From Verrucomicrobiota bacterium (lineage in GTDB: Bacteria; Verrucomicrobiota; Verrucomicrobiia; Opitutales; Opitutaceae): a stretch of 64,000 nt of DNA. This document shows, in pieces, positions 8,414 to 15,782 of this stretch. A program made the position numbers and the translations under genes. The notes under the pieces were generated by a model. It did no database searches. It was not told where the DNA came from and saw only the letters and a program-made list of their open reading frames with translations. Location of the stretch: assembly GCA_023391285.1 (NCBI GenBank), contig JAEWBF010000066.1, positions 4,601 through 68,600 of the forward strand, in the 5' to 3' direction. Each line of letters opens with the position of its first letter. Position 1 is the stretch's first letter.

Positions 8414-8692
8414 ATGATTCCGAATCTCCTTCAGCTTATCACCCGCCGCCCACCGGCCGACTACGACCGCGGGTTCGTCGAAGAAGTGCGGTTGATCGAG
8501 CACCTCCCGCGCCGCAACCCGCGCGTCGAAAAACTCCTCCTCTGCTGCTGGCTGCTGATCGCAATCAAATGCTGGCTCGTCGTGTGGCTGGTCAAGAAAT
8601 ACGCCATGCCGTTCGATCCGCTCTGGGTCAACGCCCCCACCGTCGCCTCCGCGCTTCTCTGCACCGCCGTCTACTTCTGGCACGACTCGTAA
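8414..8692 (+). CDS. Small membrane protein of unknown function
   Basis: This 92-residue protein has two hydrophobic stretches (LLLCCWLLIAIKCWLVVWLV and APTVASALLCTAVYFW) joined by a short loop, after an N-terminal amphipathic part with RRNPRVEK just before the first membrane segment. I do not recognise the family. Codon usage is that of the genome. It is divergent from the BON-domain gene and 120 bp ahead of the two-component pair. Confidence 0.6.
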   Translation: MIPNLLQLITRRPPADYDRGFVEEVRLIEHLPRRNPRVEKLLLCCWLLIAIKCWLVVWLVKKYAMPFDPLWVNAPTVASALLCTAVYFWHDS

Positions 8693-8770
8693 CGCCTTCC
8701 CGCAAGAAGGAACACGCGCCGTCGGCCGCGAACTCGCGGCACCATCGCCGCCGGCGCATCACGCGCATCG

Positions 8771-8784
8771 CTGCAATATTGCAG
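8771..8784. promoter_or_regulatory. 14-bp perfect palindrome before the kinase gene
   Basis: CTGCAATATTGCAG is a perfect palindrome, AT-rich at its centre, about 30 bases before the start of the two-component operon. The position fits a repressor or activator site. The binding protein is unknown. Confidence 0.4.
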
Positions 8785-8812
8785 TCACTCGCCGCCCGGC
8801 GATGATTCTCCC

Positions 8813-10741
8813 ATGCGCCCCGTCTTGAACGTGCTCTACGCGGAGGATGATCCCGCCGACGCCGCTCTCACGCGCGCCCACTTCGCCCGCCACGCGCCCG
8901 ATATCGATCTCGAGATTGTCAGTCGCGCGGCCGAGTTCCTTCCCCGCGCCCGCACCCGCCGCCATTCCGTGCTCCTCATCGACCAACGTCTCCCTGACAT
9001 GGACGGTCTGGAGATCCTGAAGGTCCTCGCCGAGGAGGGCTTCAACACGCCCATCGTGCTCGTCACGGGCGCCGGCGACACCGAACTCGCCTCCCAAGCC
9101 CTTCGCCTCGGCGCCGACGACTACGTCCGCAAACGCAGCGGCTACCTCCTCTCGCTTCCCCACCAGCTCCGCGAAGTCATCGAGCGCCGGCGCCGCGCCT
9201 TCAACGCCCTCCAACCTCGAATCCGCCCGCGCAACATTCTTCTCGTCTCCGGCGGGTCCCAAAACGCCCTGCTCCTCATCAAACACCTCGCCGACGCCGC
9301 TCCGCACCTCACCGTCGAACTCGCCTCCTCCGCCCCCGAAGCCCTCGAGCGCGTCGGCCCCGACGTCAGCTTCGACTTGCTGATTCTCGATCACAGCCCG
9401 CCCCATCTCGAAGCCCTCCAACTTCTCGCCGAAATCCGCGGCCGCGAGCTGCGCACCCCCGTCATTCTGATGACCACCTCCGAAAACGAGGAAAAGGTCG
9501 TCGCCGCGTTTAAGCTCGGCGCCACCGACTACGTGGTGAATCACGAAAAGCACTACGCCGAACTCGCGCTGCGCATCGACCTCGCCATCGACCGACACGA
9601 GCTCGCCCTCGCCAACGAACGCGCCGCCGCCGAACTCGCCGAACGCCAACGCACCGTCGCCGCCCTCCGCGAGAGCGAGAAACAACTCAACCTCGCCCTC
9701 GACGCCGGCCGCATTGGCCTTTGGTCCTGGCAGGTCGGCACCGGGCACGCCCAATTTTCGAGCCGTTGGAAGGATCAGCTCGGCTTCCAAGACCACGAAA
9801 TCCGCAACGACTCCGCCGAATGGGAATCGCGCTGCCACCCCGACGATCTCGTCCAGCTCCAGGCTCTCATCAACCGCTACCTCGACGCCCCATGGCCCGA
9901 CTTCACCGTCGAATACCGCATGCGCCACAAGGACGGCTCGTGGCGCTGGTTCATGATTCACGCCAACCTCGAACTCGACGAGTCCGGCCACCCTCCCCGC
10001 CTGATCGGCTCCCAGATCGACATCACCACGCTCAAGCAACAACAGGCCGAACTCGCCAGCACCTCCGCCCGACTCCAACAGCTCTCGCGTCGCCTCCTCC
10101 AGATTCAGGAGCTCGAGCGCCGCCACATCGCGCGCGAACTTCACGACGAAATCGGCCAGGTGCTCACCGTAGCCAAAATTCACCTACAATCCGCCACCTT
10201 CGCCCCCGAAGCCCACGCCATCCTGCCCCAAATCGAGGAACCGATCGCGCTCCTCGACCGCCTCCTGAAACAGGTTCGATCGCTCTCCCTCGACCTGCGC
10301 CCGCCGCTCCTCGACGACCTCGGCCTCGTCCACGCGCTCAACTGGCTCATGCAGCAACACCAGGGCCGCGCCAACACTCCGCACGTCCACCTCGCCACCG
10401 ATCCGCTCCTCGGCCGCTGCGACCCCACCCTCGAAACCGCCTGCTTCCGCATCGCCCAGGAAGCGCTGACCAACGCCCTCCGCCATTCCCGCGCCAAAAA
10501 CGTTTACATCAGCCTCGCGTTGCACGACGGCAATCTCCGCCTCGCCGTGCGCGACGATGGCATCGGCTTCGACGCCGCCGCCGCCCGCCTCCGCGCCGAA
10601 CGCAGCGGCAGCCTCGGCCTCCTGGGCATGCACGAGCGCGCTTCGCTCGCCGGCGGCACTCTCACCCTCCTCTCCGCCCCCGACCGCGGCACCGAGGTGG
10701 AGGCGATTTTTCCGCTGTCCAACTCTAACGATCCTCATTGA
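8813..10741 (+). CDS. Hybrid sensor kinase with two receivers, PAS and HisKA_3 (NarX-like core)
   Basis: This 642-residue protein has no membrane segment. Order: receiver 1 (about 5-125; acidic pair EDD, acceptor Asp57 in LLIDQRLPDMDG), receiver 2 (about 140-258), a PAS/PAC domain (about 290-408, with FTVEYRMRHKDGSWRWF), a HisKA_3 dimerisation helix (His444 in RHIARELHDEIGQVLT) and an ATPase domain (ITQEALTN-type box read as IAQEALTNALRHS; RDDGIGFD; GSLGLLGMHERA). Receiver 2 lacks the usual acidic pair (ILLVSGGSQ) but keeps LLILDHSPP, so it is probably degenerate. The gene for its LuxR-type partner follows after 9 bases, making a clear pair. Confidence 0.92.
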   Translation: MRPVLNVLYAEDDPADAALTRAHFARHAPDIDLEIVSRAAEFLPRARTRRHSVLLIDQRLPDMDGLEILKVLAEEGFNTPIVLVTGAGDTELASQALRLGADDYVRKRSGYLLSLPHQLREVIERRRRAFNALQPRIRPRNILLVSGGSQNALLLIKHLADAAPHLTVELASSAPEALERVGPDVSFDLLILDHSPPHLEALQLLAEIRGRELRTPVILMTTSENEEKVVAAFKLGATDYVVNHEKHYAELALRIDLAIDRHELALANERAAAELAERQRTVAALRESEKQLNLALDAGRIGLWSWQVGTGHAQFSSRWKDQLGFQDHEIRNDSAEWESRCHPDDLVQLQALINRYLDAPWPDFTVEYRMRHKDGSWRWFMIHANLELDESGHPPRLIGSQIDITTLKQQQAELASTSARLQQLSRRLLQIQELERRHIARELHDEIGQVLTVAKIHLQSATFAPEAHAILPQIEEPIALLDRLLKQVRSLSLDLRPPLLDDLGLVHALNWLMQQHQGRANTPHVHLATDPLLGRCDPTLETACFRIAQEALTNALRHSRAKNVYISLALHDGNLRLAVRDDGIGFDAAAARLRAERSGSLGLLGMHERASLAGGTLTLLSAPDRGTEVEAIFPLSNSNDPH

Positions 10742-10750
10742 GTCTTCCCC

Positions 10751-11410
10751 GTGCCCGGTCCGCTCTCCATCATCCTCGCTGACGACCACTCTCTCGTCCG
10801 CGCTGGCATTCGCACTCTCCTCGAGAAATTGCCCGGCGTGACGATCCTCGCCGAATCCGGCGACGGCCGCGAAACCCTCGCGCTCGTCCATCAACACAGT
10901 CCCGACATCGTGATCATGGATATCACCATGCCCGGCCTCAACGGACTCGACGCCACCGCGCGCATCCTCCGCGAATGCCCGGGCACGAAGGTCCTCATGC
11001 TCTCGATGCACACCGGCGAGGACTACGTGCTCCAAGCCCTGCGCGCCGGCGCCACCGGCTACCTGCTCAAAGACGCCGCCACCGCCGAACTCCGCCTCGC
11101 CCTCGAAGCCGTTCAACGCGGCGAAACCTACCTCAGCCCAACCATCTCCAAGGAAGTCCTCGCCCGCCATCGCCAGCTCGCCAACGACCCCAAGGCCGAT
11201 ACCACCAAAACGCTCACGCCTCGCATGCGCGAAATCGTGCAACTCATCGCCGAGGGCCGCAGCACCAAGGAGATCGCCTTCCTGCTCAATCTCAGCGTTA
11301 AAACCATCGAGACCCATCGCATGCACCTCATGGCCCGGCTGGACCTCCACGATGTCGCCGGCGTCGTCCGCTACGCCCTGCGCACCGGCCTCATCTCCGC
11401 CGAGAAGTAA
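10751..11410 (+). CDS. NarL/FixJ-type response regulator
   Basis: This 219-residue DNA-binding response regulator is the likely partner of the kinase just upstream. The receiver domain spans about 5-120 (ADDHSLVRAG; acceptor Asp57 in IVIMDITMPGLNG; Lys in GYLLKDAA). The LuxR-type helix-turn-helix spans about 152-215 (LTPRMREIVQLIAEGRSTKE, then IAFLLNLSVKTIETHRMHLM). The start is GTG at 10751, 9 bases after the kinase stop. The targets are not evident. The palindrome at 8771-8784 is one candidate for autoregulation, but it does not look like a NarL heptamer pair. Confidence 0.93.
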   Translation: MPGPLSIILADDHSLVRAGIRTLLEKLPGVTILAESGDGRETLALVHQHSPDIVIMDITMPGLNGLDATARILRECPGTKVLMLSMHTGEDYVLQALRAGATGYLLKDAATAELRLALEAVQRGETYLSPTISKEVLARHRQLANDPKADTTKTLTPRMREIVQLIAEGRSTKEIAFLLNLSVKTIETHRMHLMARLDLHDVAGVVRYALRTGLISAEK

Positions 11411-11426
11411 GCAAAGTCACCGCCCC

Positions 11427-11468
11427 CAGAAAAATCGGAAATCGAAAATCCAAAATCGAAAATTCCAA
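11427..11468. repeat. Short direct repeats (AAATCGAAAATC type)
   Basis: The segment has repeated AAAATCGGAAATCGAAAATC, then CAAAATCGAAAATT, just before the DUF5069 gene. It is AT-rich against the genome and is probably another dispersed intergenic repeat. Confidence 0.5.
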
Positions 11469-11470
11469 TC

Positions 11471-11932
11471 ATGCCCGCCGTCCCCGGTCTCCGCAGCGTC
11501 TACGCCAAAGTCGGTCGCCTCATCTACTTTGGCCGCATGCTCGACAAAATCCGTCTCCACGCCGCCGGCCAACTCCCGCCCGACTACACCGCCAATCTCG
11601 GCGATTCCCAATTCTTCGTCTTCGATGGCCGCTGCTGCCGCTTCCTCGGCATCGCCTACGCCGACCTGAAAGCCCGCACGCTCGAAGGCGGCACGGACGA
11701 GGAAATCCTCGCCTGGGCGCACACCCGCGGCACCCCGCGCACCGACGAGGAATGCCACGTCTGGAACCGTTTCATCCTGAAACTCGGCTGGCGCGACGAA
11801 CGCTCCGCCGTCTTACCCCAACGGATACGCGACGCTGGTCTCGACGGAAAACCCATCGAAACCATCGTCGACCACATCGAATTCGACGAAGGCCGCGACC
11901 CGGTCGCCACCCGCGCCTGGGAAAACATCTGA
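11471..11932 (+). CDS. DUF5069-like protein
   Basis: This 153-residue cytoplasmic protein contains the features I associate with DUF5069: VGRLIYFGRMLDKIRLHAAG near the N-terminus, FDGRCCRFLGIAYADL, the DEEILAWAHTRG stretch and VWNRFILKLGWRDE. The family is common in Verrucomicrobiota and its function is unknown. The gene lies 60 bp after the response-regulator gene and 66 bp before gluconokinase on the same strand. The C-terminal half of the protein (TIVDHIEFDEGRDP) completes the expected domain, so the gene appears intact. Confidence 0.72.
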   Translation: MPAVPGLRSVYAKVGRLIYFGRMLDKIRLHAAGQLPPDYTANLGDSQFFVFDGRCCRFLGIAYADLKARTLEGGTDEEILAWAHTRGTPRTDEECHVWNRFILKLGWRDERSAVLPQRIRDAGLDGKPIETIVDHIEFDEGRDPVATRAWENI

Positions 11933-11998
11933 CCTCGCGCAGCAAGATCCCTCCCGCCCGCTGCGCGCGCCCCTTGCCTCCTCGTTTCCTCCTAACGC

Positions 11999-12493
11999 AT
12001 GATCATCCTCGTCATGGGCGTCGCCGGCAGCGGCAAAACCACGATCGGCCAACTCCTCGCCCGCCAACTGAATTGGCCGTTCGCCGACGCCGACGATTTT
12101 CACCCGCCCGCCAACATCGCCAAGATGTCCAGCGGACAGCCGCTCACCGACGACGACCGCACCCCTTGGCTCGCTGCGCTGCGCACCCACATCGAAACCC
12201 GCATCGCGAATAACGAAAACGCCGTCGTCGCCTGCTCCGCCCTCAAGGAATCCTACCGCCGCACCCTCGTCGTCGATCCACAGCACGTTCGCATCGTCTA
12301 TCTCCACGGCTCGCGCGAACTCCTCCTTTCTCGCATCTCCGGGCGCCAAGGCCACTACATGAAGCCAGCCATGCTCGATAGTCAGCTCGCCACGCTCGAA
12401 CCGCCCGCCGGCGCACTCTCGCTCGACGTCTCCCCGCCACCCGAAGTCCTCGTCGAAACGATCCGCACCGCCCTCAACCTGCGTCCGGCCTAG
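11999..12493 (+). CDS. gntK: Gluconokinase
   Basis: This 164-residue cytoplasmic kinase phosphorylates D-gluconate to 6-phosphogluconate with ATP. The P-loop MGVAGSGKTT is at residues 6-15. Family motifs follow: FADADDFHPPANIAKMSSGQ, PLTDDDRTPWLAAL, CSALKESYRRTL, and GHYMKPAMLDSQLATLEPP. The length is normal for the small GntK type. The last codons run into a palindromic repeat whose first three bases, TAG, are the stop codon. No gluconate transporter or regulator is nearby. Confidence 0.93.
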   Translation: MIILVMGVAGSGKTTIGQLLARQLNWPFADADDFHPPANIAKMSSGQPLTDDDRTPWLAALRTHIETRIANNENAVVACSALKESYRRTLVVDPQHVRIVYLHGSRELLLSRISGRQGHYMKPAMLDSQLATLEPPAGALSLDVSPPPEVLVETIRTALNLRPA

Positions 12494-12513
12494 GAGCGGC
12501 TTTACGCCGCGAC
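12491..12513. repeat. Palindromic repeat, family D, overlapping the gntK stop codon
   Basis: It reads TAGGAGCGGCTTT, then ACGCCGCGAC. The arms CGGC/GCCG form a small stem. The repeat's TAG is the stop codon of gntK. The TAGGAGC start resembles family C (TAGGAGCCTGC). Confidence 0.6.
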
Positions 12514-12550
12514 CCGAATCTCGCGACATCTCTTTCTCCACCGCCGCTCG

Positions 12551-14977
12551 ATGTCGCCCGCTCAGACCAAACGCATCCAACTCCTCGCGAGCGCACTCAG
12601 CCTCCTCCTGCTTCTCGCACTCACCGCCGGCGTCTGGTTCTACTTCCAACTCCGCGGCAGTCTCCCGCAACTCGACGGGCAACGCCAACTCCTCGGCCTC
12701 GCCGCTCCCGTCACGGTCACCCGCGACGCCCTCGGCGTTCCGACCCTCCGCGGACAACACCGCACCGACGTCGCCCAAGCCCTCGGTTTTCTCCACGCCC
12801 AGGACCGTTTTTTCCAGATGGACCTCATGCGCCGCCGCGCCGCCGGCGAACTCGCCGAACTCTTCGGCGAAGCAGCCCTGCCGCTCGACCGTCTCCACCG
12901 CCCCCATCGTTTCCGCGTCCTCGCCCGCAAGGTCCTCAACTCCCTCCCCGCGTCCGACCGCGCCCTCCTCGAGAGCTACGCCCTCGGCGTCAACGCCGGC
13001 CTTCGCGCCCTCGACCGGCGCCCGTTCGAATACATCGTTCTGCGCACGCCCCCCGACCTCTGGCACGCCGAAGACAGCCTGCTCGTCGCCTACACCATGG
13101 TCCTCGATCTGCAGGATTCGCGAAACACCTACGAGCGCTCGCTCACCACCCTCCGCGATCGCTACGGCCTACCCGGCGTCGATTTTTTCGCGCCGCTTCT
13201 TTCGCCCGACGACGCCGCGCTCGACCACTCCACCGCCCCGCTCGCCCCCATTCCTCCCGCGCGCTACATCAATATCCGCGAACACCCCCTCGCCGCAGCC
13301 GACCTTCCACCGCTCGAAACCGCCGACGACTTCTTTCCCGGCTCCAACAGTTTCGCTCTCTCCGGCGCTCATACCGCCACCGGCGCCGCCCTCCTCGCCA
13401 ACGATCCCCACCTCAACCTCTCCGTCCCCAACATCTGGTATCGCGCCGTCCTCTCCTGGCCCGCCCCTTCCACCCAAAACTCAGAACCCAAAACTCAAAA
13501 CTCAGAACTACGCCTCGTCGGCGCCACCCTCCCCGGCCTTCCTCTGATCGTGATCGGCTCCAACGGTCACATCGCCTGGGGCTTCACCGTCGCCTACGCC
13601 GACACCAACGACCTCGTCACCGTCGACGTTAATCCCCTCTCGCGCACCCTCTACAAATTTCCCGGCGCCGACTCGCTCCGCGAAATCGAAACCCGCACCG
13701 ACCGAATCGAAGTCAAAAACGCCGATCCCATCACCGTCGAATCTCACTGGACCGCCTGGGGCCCCATCCTGGTCGACGACGGCTATCAACTTCCCCTCGC
13801 CCACCGCTGGCTCGCTCACGATCCCGCCGCCCTCAATCTTCACCTCGCCCGCCTCGAAAACGCCACCACCGCCCGCGAAGCCATCGACATCGCTCGCTCC
13901 GCCGGCATTCCCGCCCAAAACTTCCTCGTCGCCGACCGCCATGGCGACATCGGCTGGACCATCGCCGGCCGCCTCCCCCAACGCACCGGTTTCGACGGAC
14001 GCTTCCCCGTGTCTTGGAGTTTTGGACACCGACACTGGACCGGTCTCCACCCACCCTAAAAACCCCCCGCCATCCTCTCCCCACCCGAAGGCCGACTCTG
14101 GACCGCCAACAACCGCCTCGTCGGCCATCACGCGCTCACGCTCCTCGGCGACGGCGGCTACGCCTCCCCTCCGCGCGCCGCCCAAATCCGCGATCGCCTC
14201 GCCACGCTCGAAAACGCCCAGCCCGCCGACCTCCTCGAGCTCGCCCTCGACGACCGCGCCCTCTTCCTCACCCGCTGGCAACAACTCGCCCTCGAGGTCC
14301 TCACTCCCGACGCCATCGCGAAAAATTCCTCCCGCGCCGAATTCCGCCGCCTCGCCGAAACCTGGAACGCCCGCGCCTCCACCGATTCCGTCGGCTACCG
14401 TCTCATCCGCGAATTTCGCACCACCACCGCCCATCTCGCGCTCACTCCCATCTTCGCCCCGTGCATCGAAAAGATGCCCGATTTCAATTGGCGCCTTTTC
14501 CATTACGAACCCGCGCTCTGGACCCTCGTCCGCGAAAAACCACTGCACCTCCTTTCCTCCCGCTACGGAAACTGGGACGCCCTCCTCCTCGCCGCCATCG
14601 ACACCACCATCTCCCGCATCGAGGAATCCGGCCCGCCTCTCGATCGCGCCACCTGGGGCAACACCAACCGCGCCCGCATCCGCCACACGTTCGCTTCCGT
14701 CCTTCCCGACTTCCTCACCGCCCGCCTGAACCTCCCGCCCGATCCGCTGCCCGGCGACGCCCATATGCCCCGCATCCAATCGCCGTCCTACGGCGCCAGC
14801 CTGCGCTTCGTCGTCTCTCCAGGCCGTGAAAACGAAGGCATTTACCACATGCCCGGCGGCCAAAGCGGACACCCGCTCTCCCCGTTCTACCGCGCCGGCC
14901 ACGAAGCGTGGGTCAACGGCACGCCCACGCCATTGCTTCCCGGCGAAACCCAACACACGCTCACGCTCACACCGTAG
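12551..14977 (+). pseudogene. Penicillin acylase-family Ntn-hydrolase, interrupted by an in-frame TAA
   Basis: The frame encodes a typical 808-codon penicillin-amidase-type protein but has one TAA at 14057-14059 (codon 503). The frame is otherwise open on both sides and unchanged. Signal anchor at about residues 9-32; alpha-chain motifs VTVTRDALGVPTLRGQHRTD and LGFLHAQDRFFQMDL; the beta-chain nucleophile Ser265 in FFPGSNSFALSG. After the stop, family motifs resume (EGRLWTANNRLVG, then TWGNTNRARIRHTF, then MPGGQSGHPLSPFYRAGHEA). A one-base change to GAA or CAA would restore it. A repeat-like peptide (STQNSEPKTQNSEL) sits before LVGATLPGLP. The family hydrolyses amides such as beta-lactam side chains or acyl-homoserine lactones. 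Inactive, a sequencing error, or read through are all possible. Confidence 0.85.
13474..13508. repeat. Repeat-like AAACTCAGAAC segment inside the acylase frame
   Basis: AAAACTCAGAACCC, then AAAACTCAAAACTCAGAAC sits in frame inside the acylase gene. A similar intergenic string (GAAACTCGGAACGCGAACTC) lies at 54305-54324. Local composition is AT-rich against the gene around it. Confidence 0.5.
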
Positions 14978-15011
14978 GTCGCGCGCTCGCGCGCGCCTTC
15001 GCCTCGCGCGA
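14975..15011. repeat. GC-rich palindrome at the end of the acylase gene
   Basis: Outer arms GTCGCGCG and CGCGCGAC enclose alternating GC. The palindrome begins at the TAG stop codon of the acylase frame, so here too a hairpin repeat abuts a stop codon. It could slow transcription ahead of upp. Confidence 0.5.
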
Positions 15012-15043
15012 CGCCCTCACAACGAACACGAACTCCGCGCGCC

Positions 15044-15664
15044 ATGCTCCACGTCCTCGATCACCCGCTCGCGCAACACGTCATCACCCACCTGCGCGAC
15101 AAAACCACCCGCCCCGCCACGTTCCGCACGCTCTGCTACCAGCTCAGCCTGCTGCTCGCCATCGAGGCCACGCGCGATCTCCCCACGACGGAAAAAATCA
15201 TCGAGACGCCGCTCGAGCGCCACGTCGGCCGCGTCCTCTCCCAACAACCGCTGATCGTCGTCCCGATTCTCCGCGCCGGTCTCGGCATGGTGCAGCCCAT
15301 CCTCGACGCCTTTCCCGACGTCTCCGTCGGCTACATCGGACTCGAGCGCGACCATGAAACCGCCGTCGCCCGCAGCTACTACTGCAAACTTCCTCCGCTC
15401 ACCGGCGGCTCCCGCATTCTCCTCGTCGATCCCATGCTCGCCACCGGCGGGTCCGCCGTGCAAGCCATCCAAGCCCTCCGCGATCGCGGTGCCGTCGACA
15501 TCACGCTCCTCAGCATCGTCAGCGCCCCCGAAGGCGTCGCCGAAGTCGACCGCCACTTCCCCGGCCTGCCGATCTTCACCGCCGCCCTCGACCGCCAGCT
15601 CAACGACCGCAAATACATCCTCCCCGGCCTCGGCGATTTCGGCGACCGCCTCTACGGCACCTGA
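15044..15664 (+). CDS. upp: Uracil phosphoribosyltransferase
   Basis: This 206-residue cytoplasmic pyrimidine-salvage enzyme makes UMP and pyrophosphate from uracil and PRPP. The PRPP-binding loop is ILLVDPMLATGGSAVQAI. Other family signatures are PILRAGLGMVQPILD, YIGLERDHET and the C-terminal uracil-binding stretch KYILPGLGDFGDRLYGT. The length matches the family. Its start follows the GC palindrome at the end of the acylase pseudogene, and a hairpin repeat follows 5 bases after its stop. Confidence 0.96.
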   Translation: MLHVLDHPLAQHVITHLRDKTTRPATFRTLCYQLSLLLAIEATRDLPTTEKIIETPLERHVGRVLSQQPLIVVPILRAGLGMVQPILDAFPDVSVGYIGLERDHETAVARSYYCKLPPLTGGSRILLVDPMLATGGSAVQAIQALRDRGAVDITLLSIVSAPEGVAEVDRHFPGLPIFTAALDRQLNDRKYILPGLGDFGDRLYGT

Positions 15665-15669
15665 CCCCC

Positions 15670-15702
15670 GTAGCTACGAGCGTGAGCGAGTGGCTTCGTA
15701 GC
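15670..15702. repeat. Palindromic repeat, family E
   Basis: The arms GCTACGA (15673-15679) and TCGTAGC (15696-15702) enclose GCGTGAGCGAGTGGCT. It lies 5 bases after the upp stop and could act as a terminator hairpin, although no T-run follows. Confidence 0.6.
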
Positions 15703-15716
15703 AGCGAGCCGCCCCA

Positions 15717-15779
15717 TTGGGGCTTGGTCCTTGGACCTTCTCTGGAGCTTGGAGCTTGGTCCTTGGAGCTTCCACGGAG
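15717..15779. repeat. GGAGCTTGGTCCTTGG direct repeats
   Basis: Tandem-like units of CTTGGTCCTTGGA and GGAGCTTGGAGCTTGG fill the gap between the convergent upp and hybrid-kinase genes. This is a low-complexity intergenic repeat with no coding potential that I can support. Confidence 0.6.
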
Positions 15780-15782
15780 CGT

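Noticed and set aside
8759..10183. Long minus-strand open frame opposite the hybrid kinase gene
   Set aside because: Antisense shadow with a Gly/Val/Glu/Ala-rich product and no motif. The plus strand encodes receiver, PAS and kinase domains.
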